DNA of 5,230 nt, taken from Caldisericales bacterium. Lineage in GTDB: Bacteria > Caldisericota > Caldisericia > Caldisericales > Caldisericaceae. Both the position numbers and the translations under genes were made by a program. The stretch lies in the NCBI GenBank assembly GCA_015485995.1, contig WFSP01000013.1:1-5230 (forward strand), given 5' to 3'. Position 1 is the first letter of the stretch. The number at the start of each line of letters is the position of its first letter. Below, in pieces: positions 1 through 5,230 of this stretch. The notes under the pieces are model-generated. The model saw nothing but the letters and a program-made list of their open reading frames with translations, had not been told where the DNA came from and did not search any database.

Positions 1-345
1 ACGAAATGCCCCGCGTGCGGTGCAACACTTGAGATAACAGAGTTAAAGTGTCCTAAATGTGGCACTGTTATAAAAGGAAGTTTTCCCATAAATAAATTTC
101 TTTCACTGGACTCGGAAGCTTTGGAATTTCTGGTTGCTTTTCTGAAGTCAAGGGGGAGCATTAAAGAGGTTCAGGAAAGGCTCGGTATTTCCTATCCTAC
201 TGCAAAAGCAAGATTGGATAAGCTGCTTTCGGCACTTGGTTTTCTCGAGGAAAAGAAATCATTAAACAGAATGGAAATACTGGATGCACTTGAGAAAGGT
301 GAAATTCCGGCAGAGGAAGCGATAAGGTTGTTGAAAGGAGGCTAA
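1..345 (+). CDS. DUF2089-type zinc-ribbon/HTH regulator, 5' end missing
   Basis: The frame is open from the first base and ends at TAA 343-345, giving 114 visible residues; the start lies upstream of the window. Visible residues 3-21 form a zinc ribbon with two knuckles, CPAC (C3, C6) and CPKC (C17, C20). Residues about 36-81 form a helical DNA-binding-like domain, with the recognisable stretch GSIKEVQERLGISYPTAKAR (52-71) typical of DUF2089 proteins. The last 24 residues form an amphipathic helical hairpin (EILDALEKGEIPAEEAIRLL, 92-111) that resembles the N-termini of the next two proteins. DUF2089 proteins are thought to be transcriptional regulators. Regulation of this operon is inferred from position only, since the gene is 5 bases upstream of the next one. 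Its final Lys-Gly-Gly codons double as the ribosome-binding site of the next gene. Family typing is from motif memory. Probably only a short N-terminal piece is missing, as family members are usually little longer than this. Confidence 0.88.
   Translation, partial: TKCPACGATLEITELKCPKCGTVIKGSFPINKFLSLDSEALEFLVAFLKSRGSIKEVQERLGISYPTAKARLDKLLSALGFLEEKKSLNRMEILDALEKGEIPAEEAIRLLKGG
336..341 (+). promoter_or_regulatory. Shine-Dalgarno inside the end of the DUF2089 gene
   Basis: AGGAGG lies within the last sense codons of the upstream gene, 9 bases before GTG 351. It supports the GTG as the true start of the DUF4097 gene. Ribosomes finishing the regulator pass over this site, which suggests translational coupling. 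Confidence 0.85.
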
Positions 346-350
346 GAGCG

Positions 351-1331
351 GTGGATGATGAAATTAAAGCGCGCCTAAACAAATTGGTAGAAAACGGAAA
401 GATAAGCGAAAAGGAGCGCAAAGAGCTGGAAGAACTGATTTTCTCGGAAAGTAAAGCGGAAACATACAAAGTGGCTGACAATTGCCGTGCAATACGAATA
501 AAAGGCACAATTTCTGCTGACATAGAGATAGTTGGAAAAGAAGGCAGACAAATAAAAATTATTGAAGGGGCAGATTCGTTCTCTATACGCGAAGAGGGTG
601 ATACGGTGGAGATAATTCCTACATCGCGCTCTATACGGAACGGTAGAAACGGAGTAAGCATCCATTCCATTCTAAACGGGTCGTTCTTAAGAAGTCATCG
701 CCTCTCGCTTGTTGTTCCAAAAAAAAGCAACATTAGTATAAAGGTGGTAAGCGGAGATATCTCAATAACAAACATAGAAGGAAATGTTTCTGCAAAAAGC
801 GTAAGCGGTGATGTAAAGATAAGAAACATAAATGGAAATGTGACACTTCTCTCTTTGTCTGGGGATATCGGCTGCAGAGAAACTAACGGAAATGCAAGGA
901 TTGAAACAAAATCCGGAGATATTTCTATAAACTCCTGTGTGTTCGGTGGAAACTTAAAAACATACTCCGGTGATATCTCAATACTGGAAAGTGAGGCATC
1001 TAAACTGGAAATGATTGTTTATAGCGGAGATATAACCCTCCGGGGTATAACTGTTAAAGCCCCGCTTTTCGTAAAATCGATATTTGGTGATGTGGATTTG
1101 AGCCTTAAGGACTGTAGCTGCCGAATTGAGGCCAAAACAACATCCGGGGAAATTGATGCAAGCTTGATGGGGAATAATTACCACGTTGAAGATGAGGCGG
1201 TTTTTATCGATGAAGCAAATAACATAAAAAGGGAATCGAAAACTTACGGCAGTAAGCTTGTATGGGAAGGTGACGATATTCCCATAGACATAAAAACAAA
1301 GAAAGGCGACATTTCAATAAAAATAATTTAA
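351..1331 (+). CDS. DUF4097 beta-strand repeat protein with N-terminal SHOCT-like hairpin
   Basis: A 326-residue protein starting at GTG 351, supported by AGGAGG at 336-341. Residues about 3-30 form a charged helical hairpin (EIKARLNKLVENGKISEKER) like that of YvlB/LiaX N-terminal domains. From about residue 47 to the end the protein is built of short beta strands. An S-G-D motif recurs at residues 134, 152, 170, 188, 206 and 225, followed by the variants FGD 245, SGE 265 and KGD 318. The spacing of 18 to 20 residues is typical of DUF4097 ('putative adhesin') beta-solenoid-like domains. There is no signal peptide, membrane helix or LPXTG anchor, so it is probably cytoplasmic despite the adhesin label. 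By analogy with YvlB of Bacillus and LiaX of Enterococcus, a role in envelope-stress signalling is plausible but not proven. It lies between the DUF2089 gene and the SHOCT-like gene, with a 13-base gap to the latter. The family call is firm; the molecular function is unknown. Confidence 0.88.
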   Translation: MDDEIKARLNKLVENGKISEKERKELEELIFSESKAETYKVADNCRAIRIKGTISADIEIVGKEGRQIKIIEGADSFSIREEGDTVEIIPTSRSIRNGRNGVSIHSILNGSFLRSHRLSLVVPKKSNISIKVVSGDISITNIEGNVSAKSVSGDVKIRNINGNVTLLSLSGDIGCRETNGNARIETKSGDISINSCVFGGNLKTYSGDISILESEASKLEMIVYSGDITLRGITVKAPLFVKSIFGDVDLSLKDCSCRIEAKTTSGEIDASLMGNNYHVEDEAVFIDEANNIKRESKTYGSKLVWEGDDIPIDIKTKKGDISIKII

Positions 1332-1336
1332 GGAGG
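1331..1336 (+). promoter_or_regulatory. Shine-Dalgarno overlapping the DUF4097 stop codon
   Basis: AGGAGG begins on the last base of the upstream TAA stop and sits 8 bases before ATG 1345. This spacing selects ATG 1345 over the in-frame TTG at 1339, which would be only 2 bases from the site. The overlap of stop and ribosome-binding site favours reinitiation and coupled translation. Confidence 0.85.
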
Positions 1337-1344
1337 TATTGATT

Positions 1345-1737
1345 ATGCAAGAAGAAATTAAAAAAGTCTTGAAAATGTTGGAAGAGGGAAAAATTAATGA
1401 AGATGAAGCGATAAAGCTTATTGAAGCCATTAAGAAAAGTGGTAATAATGAACCGGATGAAGAAGCTATTTCTAAAAATGGAAAAAGATTTTTAAGAATA
1501 AGGATTACCAAAGACGGAAAAGGCATTGTTAACGTGAAACTGCCTCTTTCTATTATTAATTTCGGATTAAGCATTGCTAAAAAAGCAGGCAAGAACACTC
1601 TGAACATCGATGGGGAAGAGATTCCGTTTGATTTTGAAGAAATTAAAAAGGCGATAAATGATCCTGAGTTTGCAGGTAAAATTATTGATGTAACTGAAGA
1701 AGATGAAGGAAAACACATAGAAATTGAAATTGTTTAG
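1345..1737 (+). CDS. Small SHOCT-like domain protein (YvlB/LiaX N-terminal-like)
   Basis: A 130-residue soluble protein with no signal or membrane segment. Residues 2-31 form the SHOCT-like helical hairpin (VLKMLEEGKINEDEAIKLIE, 8-27). A charged linker (33-45) follows, then a second domain from about residue 47 with RFLRIRITKDGKGIVNVKLP (48-67), a helix at about 69-82, another helix at about 96-106, and a terminal strand GKHIEIEIV. I recognise this arrangement, a hairpin plus a compact alpha/beta domain beginning with an R-[FW]-L-R-I-R-like strand, from proteins found next to DUF4097 and DUF2089 genes. Start ATG 1345 is chosen because of its 8-base spacing to AGGAGG. It ends in TAG, followed at once by the next gene's ribosome-binding site, so TAG clearly acts as a stop here. 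The role is probably as a partner or modulator in an envelope-stress module; this is inference from neighbours. Confidence 0.82.
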   Translation: MQEEIKKVLKMLEEGKINEDEAIKLIEAIKKSGNNEPDEEAISKNGKRFLRIRITKDGKGIVNVKLPLSIINFGLSIAKKAGKNTLNIDGEEIPFDFEEIKKAINDPEFAGKIIDVTEEDEGKHIEIEIV

Positions 1738-1763
1738 CGCTACATTGTAGAAGGGAGAGTAAA

Positions 1764-3065
1764 ATGGAAAGACCTAATGGTTTCAAAGGATTTGCAATTA
1801 TGTCTATAGGAGAAATAGTATCTCTCATCGGCTCAGCTATGACAGAATTTGGGCTTGCAATATGGATATGGCAGAAAACGGGGAATGCAACCCCTTTCAG
1901 CATTTTAACAACTACATTTGTCGTTTCCAATCTCATTTTTTCTCCCATCGCGGGTGCATTTATTGACAGGTGGCCGAGAAAACGCTCGCTTATTTTGCCG
2001 GATCTTGCCTCTGCGATTGTAACTTTTTTAACGCTTATACTGTATCTTTACGGTAAATTGTCGCTGCCGTTTTTATACGTTGCCGCTTTTGTTTCGGGCG
2101 CATTTAACGGTTTTCAGTGGCCTGCATATTCCGTAACTATCAGCGCTATGTTAAAAAAGGAAGAATACGGAAAGGCAAACGGGCTTTTTTCGATGACTCA
2201 AAGCGGGCCTTCGTTCATTGCCCCTGCTTTGGCAGGTTTCCTTCTGCCTTTTATAAAATTAGGTGGAATAATGATAGTAGACTTAATTACTTTCGTTGCA
2301 GCATTCGGAGCAATTTTGTGGGTTAAAATTCCAGAGAACAAGCGTATTCAAACAGAAATGAAAATTAAAAACGTGCTAAAAGACTCTGTGTTTGGTTTTA
2401 AGTATATCTACAGAGTAAAGCCTTTGCTTGCCTTGCTCTCGGTTTTTCTTGTGGTAAATTTTTTCCTTAATGCGTGGATGCCACTTATTTCGCCTATGAT
2501 TCTTGCAAAGTTTCATGATAGCAGTGTGATATTAGGTATAGTTCAGTCCTCCTTTGGTGCAGCCGGGGTTGCGGGCGGTGCCTTAATGACATTTTGGGGA
2601 GGGACCAAAAGAAAAGTCGTTTCCCTTATTCTCGGCATTATCCTTAGTGCCGTAGGAATAATATTGCTTGGAATTGCAAATACAGTCCTTTTTGTGGTAG
2701 TTGCAGTAGTTGTAATATCAGTAACGGCTGTTGTTGCTAACGCTTCAAGCCAGGCAATATGGCAGAGCGTAGTCCCATTGGAAATACAGGGAAGGGTGTT
2801 TTCTGCACGGAAATTCATAGCACAGTTCATAGGCGTAATTCCTATGGCTCTTAGCGGGCCATTCATTGATTTTTACCTTTCAGGCAAAATAAATAGCTCT
2901 GCTGTGCTGAGTGCAATTTTTGGTGCAGGCAAGGGTGGGGCAATAGCATTCCTTGCTTCTTTCTCGGGCATAGCTGTTGGAATTGTGGGGGTTGTTGCAT
3001 TATTTTCTCCTGTTATAATGAATGTGGAGAAAACAAAACCTGCTGAATTTCAAGAATTAACCTAA
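1764..3065 (+). CDS. DHA3/MefA-like major facilitator drug exporter
   Basis: A 433-residue inner-membrane protein of the usual size for a 12-helix MFS antiporter. ATG 1764 follows GGGAG (1753-1757) by 6 bases. Helix 1 (about 10-32) runs into the GLAIWIWQKTG segment (30-40), characteristic of the DHA3/MFS_3 group. The loop between helices 2 and 3 carries motif A, GAFIDRWPRKR (64-74), with D68, R69 and R72. A polar central stretch at about 188-215 separates the two halves. The second half has a conserved cytoplasmic loop QSVVPLEIQGRVFSAR (334-349), seen in the same group. The family exports macrolides and other hydrophobic drugs, usually in exchange for protons; the substrate here cannot be read from sequence. 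It follows the SHOCT-like gene by 26 bases and precedes the MATE gene by 25, so it is probably co-transcribed with both. No frameshift or missing segment is seen. Confidence 0.9.
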   Translation: MERPNGFKGFAIMSIGEIVSLIGSAMTEFGLAIWIWQKTGNATPFSILTTTFVVSNLIFSPIAGAFIDRWPRKRSLILPDLASAIVTFLTLILYLYGKLSLPFLYVAAFVSGAFNGFQWPAYSVTISAMLKKEEYGKANGLFSMTQSGPSFIAPALAGFLLPFIKLGGIMIVDLITFVAAFGAILWVKIPENKRIQTEMKIKNVLKDSVFGFKYIYRVKPLLALLSVFLVVNFFLNAWMPLISPMILAKFHDSSVILGIVQSSFGAAGVAGGALMTFWGGTKRKVVSLILGIILSAVGIILLGIANTVLFVVVAVVVISVTAVVANASSQAIWQSVVPLEIQGRVFSARKFIAQFIGVIPMALSGPFIDFYLSGKINSSAVLSAIFGAGKGGAIAFLASFSGIAVGIVGVVALFSPVIMNVEKTKPAEFQELT

Positions 3066-3090
3066 TATGGCAATGGAGGTAGTGTAGAAA

Positions 3091-4509
3091 ATGAGAAAGG
3101 TTTCACGAGAAGAAATTTTAAGTAGTAGCCCTGTTAAAGTAATGTTTGCTTTAAGCTTTCCCATAATGGTTTCTCAGCTTTTGCAAGTTTTGTATAATCT
3201 TGCCGATACTTTTTGGTTGGGGCATCTCCCTGCTTCCGAAAGCGGCGGTGCAGTTGCCGGTATGCAGATTGCGTGGCCTCTTGTCTGGTTTCTTATTGCA
3301 TTTTCTTTTGGCTTTGCTATGGCAGGCATTGCGCTTGTTTCACAGTATATTGGAGCAGGAGACAAGGAAAAGGCAAACTTTTCCGCATCGCAGGTGCTGT
3401 CACTTTCCATTATTTTCGGTGTGATAATCGCTGTTATCGGTGTTGTTTTTTCGCCTGTATTTGCTCGCCTTATAACAAAGAATGCAGAAGTAGTTAACAA
3501 TGCAGTGCTCTACCTTAAGCTGATTTTTCTCGGTATGCCTTTTATGTTTATTGCGGGTGTTTTTCAAGCAATACTTTCTGCCGAAGGGGATACTGTAACG
3601 CCAATGTATGTAAGCTTAATTACTGTTACTTTGAACATTGTTCTGGACCCGTTTCTTATCTTTGGCTGGTGGCATTTCCCCAAAATGGGCATCCGCGGTG
3701 CAGCTCTTGCCACTGTTGTTTGTCAAGGCATTGCAGCAGTTATCGCACTTTATATTTTGTTTAAAGGAAAAAAGGGGATTGAAATTGTTCTAAAAGACCT
3801 TATTCCTGATTTTTCCTGGATGAAAAAAATACTCAGGATAGGATTTCCCGCTGCTATTGGGAATGGGACATCTGCCTTTGGATTTCTTGTTATTACAGGG
3901 ATTATAGGCAGAGTGCAAAATGCCGAGGTGGCGCTTGCCGCATACGGTGTTGGCGACAGGATGATAAGCCTTGAATTTATTCTTGTTGATGCACTTTCAA
4001 TGGGCATTGCTACGCTTATCGGGCAAAACCTCGGTGCAAACCTTATCAAAAGAGTTGCGGAAATTGCAAAAAAGGGCTTGCAAATAGAAATTCTTATTAC
4101 TGTTGCCGAATCTATTTTGCTGTTTGCCCTAAGAATCCCATTATTTAAAATTTTCATTCCCGGAAGGGCAGATATCCTTTCAGAAGGTGTAAAATTTGTT
4201 ACGATATTTATGGTAGGCATTCCTTTCTTCGGGCTTATAGGTGCTATTTCTGCATTATTTAGAGGCTCGGGGCACAACACTCCGCCTATGATTGTGGATA
4301 TTATAAGGCTTTGGGGGTTAAGGATTCCGTTTGCATTCCTTTTTAGTTTGCACTACGGCTCAACAGGAATCTGGTGGGGAATGGCACTGAGCAATGTTGG
4401 TGCGGCAATGGTAGCTTTATTCTTTTACTTTAAGGGCGAGTGGAAAAAGAGTGTTATCGAGGAAAAACCGATGGAAGAGGGCATTCCCTCTCCTGTCCCG
4501 CCTGAATAA
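3091..4509 (+). CDS. MATE-family multidrug exporter (DinF/NorM-like)
   Basis: A 472-residue membrane protein of normal MATE length with about 12 helices in two related halves. ATG 3091 lies 10 bases after GGAGGT (3075-3080). Helix 1 has the family pattern FPIMVSQLLQVLYNLADTFW (23-42). The linker VSQYIGAGDKEKA (83-95) and the AEGDTVTPM loop (164-172) are also typical. D39, N182 and D186 (in NIVLDP) occupy the positions and spacing of the N-lobe cation-binding residues Asp41, Asn180 and Asp184 of the archaeal PfMATE, so proton- or sodium-coupled export is expected; this match is by eye. The second half repeats the pattern with IGFPAAIGN (250-258) and FRGSGHNTPPM (390-400). The tail (about 450-472) is charged, then proline-rich, and cytosolic. 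Substrates may include cationic drugs, dyes or envelope-active compounds; this is not determinable here. It is a second exporter of a different family in the same operon. Confidence 0.93.
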   Translation: MRKVSREEILSSSPVKVMFALSFPIMVSQLLQVLYNLADTFWLGHLPASESGGAVAGMQIAWPLVWFLIAFSFGFAMAGIALVSQYIGAGDKEKANFSASQVLSLSIIFGVIIAVIGVVFSPVFARLITKNAEVVNNAVLYLKLIFLGMPFMFIAGVFQAILSAEGDTVTPMYVSLITVTLNIVLDPFLIFGWWHFPKMGIRGAALATVVCQGIAAVIALYILFKGKKGIEIVLKDLIPDFSWMKKILRIGFPAAIGNGTSAFGFLVITGIIGRVQNAEVALAAYGVGDRMISLEFILVDALSMGIATLIGQNLGANLIKRVAEIAKKGLQIEILITVAESILLFALRIPLFKIFIPGRADILSEGVKFVTIFMVGIPFFGLIGAISALFRGSGHNTPPMIVDIIRLWGLRIPFAFLFSLHYGSTGIWWGMALSNVGAAMVALFFYFKGEWKKSVIEEKPMEEGIPSPVPPE

Positions 4510-4518
4510 TTTATAGAG

Positions 4519-4526
4519 AAGGAGGT
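4519..4526 (+). promoter_or_regulatory. Strong Shine-Dalgarno that sets the start of the small membrane protein
   Basis: AAGGAGGT lies 7 bases before ATG 4534. An in-frame GTG at 4525 overlaps this site and cannot serve as its start codon, so the protein begins at ATG 4534. Confidence 0.85.
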
Positions 4527-4533
4527 GAAAATT

Positions 4534-4857
4534 ATGGAACCCTCGGAAAAAACTTCTATAAAAGCTTTGTTATGGATATTAGGGGCTTCTCTTGTTGCAT
4601 TGGCTGGCTCAATTTTCCTTCAAGATTTTATGTCACGGTCTTTCCTTCTTCCTTCCATTCTTACAACTGGGGCACTATTACTTGTTTGTGGTGTATGGTT
4701 AATAGGTCTGACAGTAAAGAGAAGAGTTCAGGGCAAACTCAGAAAATTCTTGATGTTAGCAGGTATTTGTGCTGCCGGCATCATTATCAGTATAGTTCTT
4801 CATAACTTAATCTATGGATTGTTTATATATTGGTTCGGTCCCAATTTTTGGACATAG
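4534..4857 (+). CDS. Small multi-spanning membrane protein ending at an in-frame amber codon
   Basis: A 107-residue hydrophobic protein with three likely membrane helices at about residues 11-31, 38-61 and 71-100. A basic loop lies between helices 2 and 3 (KRRVQGKLRK, 62-71), which would be cytoplasmic by the positive-inside rule. It has no cleavable signal. I do not recognise a named family. It follows the MATE gene by 24 bases, has the best ribosome-binding site in the window, and is probably the last gene of the operon. The reading frame stops at TAG 4855-4857, just after the W-T of a GPNFWT sequence. It then continues open for 38 codons that encode a further membrane helix (see the separate entry). 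The protein is therefore probably truncated relative to its ancestor, or made in two lengths. A role linked to the exporters or to the envelope is inference from position only. Confidence 0.75.
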   Translation: MEPSEKTSIKALLWILGASLVALAGSIFLQDFMSRSFLLPSILTTGALLLVCGVWLIGLTVKRRVQGKLRKFLMLAGICAAGIIISIVLHNLIYGLFIYWFGPNFWT

Positions 4858-4974
4858 GTTTTGGGAACGGATGACGAATTTGTTTTCTTTATTTTAGGTA
4901 TTGTTGTATGCCCCGTAGGGCTTATTGTTGGTATAATCGGGAGTTCAGTACAACTTTCAAAAGCATTTGATTAA
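4858..4974 (+). pseudogene. In-frame continuation of the small membrane protein past amber, with a fourth helix
   Basis: Directly after TAG 4855-4857 the same frame stays open for 38 codons to TAA 4972-4974. It begins VLGTDDEFVFF, continues with a helix of about 24 residues (GIVVCPVGLIVGIIGSSV in its core), and ends SKAFD. The acidic turn followed by a clean hydrophobic helix looks like real protein rather than chance. No ribosome-binding site or good start codon precedes it; the only in-frame candidate, TTG 4861, lacks one. One base change in the TAG would give a 146-residue, four-helix protein. I read it as the severed C-terminus of gene 6 caused by a nonsense mutation. Stop-codon readthrough or a base-calling error are alternatives that the sequence cannot separate. 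Confidence 0.62.
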
Positions 4975-4984
4975 TGTAATGCCT

Positions 4985-5064
4985 TGTCATTTTGAGCTGC
5001 TTTTGCGAAAAATCTCCGCTTTTAGTTTCTAAGGAGGAAACTCTTCGCTATGCTCAGAGTGACA
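4985..5064. repeat. Imperfect palindromic intergenic element (REP/MITE-like)
   Basis: The outer arms TGTCATTTTGAGC (4985-4997) and GCTCAGAGTGACA (5052-5064) pair over all 13 positions if two G-U pairs are allowed. Inside, GCGAA (5005-5009) can pair with TTCGC (5044-5048). CTCC (5014-5017) can pair with GGAG (5033-5036), and TTAG (5022-5025) with CTAA (5029-5032) around a TTT loop. The arms resemble a dispersed palindrome I recall from many bacterial genomes, with a core like TGTCATTCTGAGCGAAG followed by AATCTC. It has no coding capacity. It lies 10 bases after the last stop of the operon, so as RNA it could form a long 3' hairpin and protect the transcript. It lacks the T-run of an intrinsic terminator. 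Only one copy is visible here, so repetition itself is inferred. Confidence 0.72.
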
Positions 5065-5109
5065 GAATGGTTGTTGTCTTCGTATATAATACCCTCAGTT
5101 GTATATGGA

Positions 5110-5138
5110 TTGTGTGGAAACATATCTCTCGTTATACT
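5110..5138 (+). promoter_or_regulatory. Possible sigma-70-type promoter directed rightward
   Basis: TATACT (5133-5138) matches the -10 consensus at five of six bases. TTGTGT (5110-5115) matches -35 at three of six, with an ideal 17-base spacer. It would start a transcript near 5145, heading out of the window. A perfect TATAAT at 5085-5090 has no -35 at suitable spacing. AT-rich intergenic DNA gives such matches by chance, so this is weak. Confidence 0.3.
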
Positions 5139-5161
5139 TAGTATGTATGATTGGAGATATG
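5121..5161. repeat. Inverted repeat in the non-coding tail
   Basis: CATATCTC (5121-5128) and GAGATATG (5154-5161) are perfect reverse complements. They enclose a second small palindrome, ATAC (5134-5137) and GTAT (5141-5144), around TTA. The repeat overlaps the -10 of the possible promoter. It could be an operator-like site, a hairpin in a leader RNA, or chance in AT-rich DNA. Confidence 0.4.
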
Positions 5162-5230
5162 GGGGAAAGTGAGCAAGTTTGATGTTGTCATTGGTTCTTA
5201 GAAACCGTTCAGGATGTTAAACCCACTTTC

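Larger units (their letters stand above)
5065..5230. other. Intergenic region without a convincing gene
   Basis: No reading frame of useful length is visible on either strand between the palindromic element and the right edge. The stretch holds the weak promoter, the inverted repeat at 5121-5161, and a possible outer pair GAAAGTG (5165-5171) with CACTTTC (5224-5230), which ends exactly at the edge. A short GTG frame at 5169 (MSKFDVVIGS) stops at TAG 5199-5201. Confidence 0.55.

Noticed and set aside
197..670. Long minus-strand reading frame of 157 codons
   Set aside because: It lies opposite two well-supported genes, crosses their boundary, and shows no recognisable domain; its Ser/Leu/Pro-rich composition reflects the complementary strand.
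750..1030. Repeated GGAGATAT/GGTGATGT-like DNA words as a CRISPR or tandem repeat array
   Set aside because: They are in frame, unequal at the DNA level, and explained by the S-G-D protein repeats of the DUF4097 protein.
1339..1344. TTG 1339 as the start of the SHOCT-like gene
   Set aside because: It lies only 2 bases after AGGAGG; ATG 1345 has the normal 8-base spacing and gives the usual family N-terminus.
3750..4280. Minus-strand reading frame of 176 codons inside the MATE gene
   Set aside because: It is antisense to a complete, strongly recognised MATE protein and has no ribosome-binding site or family features.
4525..4533. GTG 4525 as the start of the small membrane protein
   Set aside because: The codon overlaps the Shine-Dalgarno sequence itself; ATG 4534 is correctly spaced.
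4855..4857. TAG as a pyrrolysine or genome-wide recoded sense codon
   Set aside because: TAG 1735-1737 ends gene 3 as an ordinary stop right before the next ribosome-binding site, and no pyrrolysine genes or characteristic context are visible. Nonsense mutation or local readthrough is simpler.
4985..5064. The palindrome as a rho-independent terminator
   Set aside because: The stem is long and interrupted, and no run of T follows it (GAATGGTTGTTGTC comes next).
5169..5230. GTG-started frame MSKFDVVIGS, TAG, then open to the edge, as a second amber-interrupted gene
   Set aside because: Only ten codons precede the stop and nine whole codons follow it before the window ends. The ribosome-binding site is poorly placed, so it carries no statistical weight.
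5198..5230. Minus-strand frame entering from the right edge (ESGFNILNGF, then stop) as the end of a convergent gene
   Set aside because: Only ten codons plus a stop are visible, with no recognisable motif, so it cannot be told from chance.

Overview
The window is one tightly packed, rightward-transcribed gene cluster of six genes (the first cut by the left edge), followed by about 250 bases of non-coding DNA rich in inverted repeats. Base composition is moderately AT-rich. Nearly every gene is preceded by a strong purine-rich Shine-Dalgarno, and the gaps between genes are only 5 to 26 bases, so a single polycistronic mRNA is likely. The gene types (DUF2089 regulator, SHOCT-like/YvlB-LiaX-like proteins, DUF4097 protein) are best known from Firmicutes and some deep-branching or thermophilic bacteria. 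The sequence alone does not fix the taxon; a bacterial, Firmicutes-like origin is the best guess.

Layout: (1) 1-345, the 3' part of a DUF2089-type zinc-ribbon/helix-turn-helix protein, a likely transcriptional regulator. (2) 351-1331, a signal-less DUF4097 beta-strand-repeat protein with an N-terminal helical hairpin. (3) 1345-1737, a small SHOCT-like/YvlB-N-terminal-like protein. (4) 1764-3065, a DHA3/MefA-like major facilitator drug exporter. (5) 3091-4509, a DinF/NorM-like MATE drug exporter. (6) 4534-4857, a small multi-spanning membrane protein whose frame continues past an amber stop to 4974 and encodes another convincing membrane helix. From 4975 to 5230 I see no convincing gene. There is an 80-base imperfect palindrome of a dispersed-repeat type (4985-5064), a possible promoter (5110-5138), and smaller inverted repeats up to the right edge.

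How the parts may work together (inference): the first three proteins all carry the same short helix-turn-helix-shaped hairpin with an E-x-G-x-I-x-x-E-E-A-I-x-L-L-like pattern. In gene 1 it is C-terminal; in genes 2 and 3 it is N-terminal. This suggests that the proteins associate with one another. Related YvlB/LiaX proteins belong to cell-envelope stress circuits. Linking such a module to two drug exporters of unrelated families and a small membrane protein suggests an envelope-stress or antimicrobial-resistance operon with its own regulator. The most notable single observation is the in-frame amber codon in gene 6.
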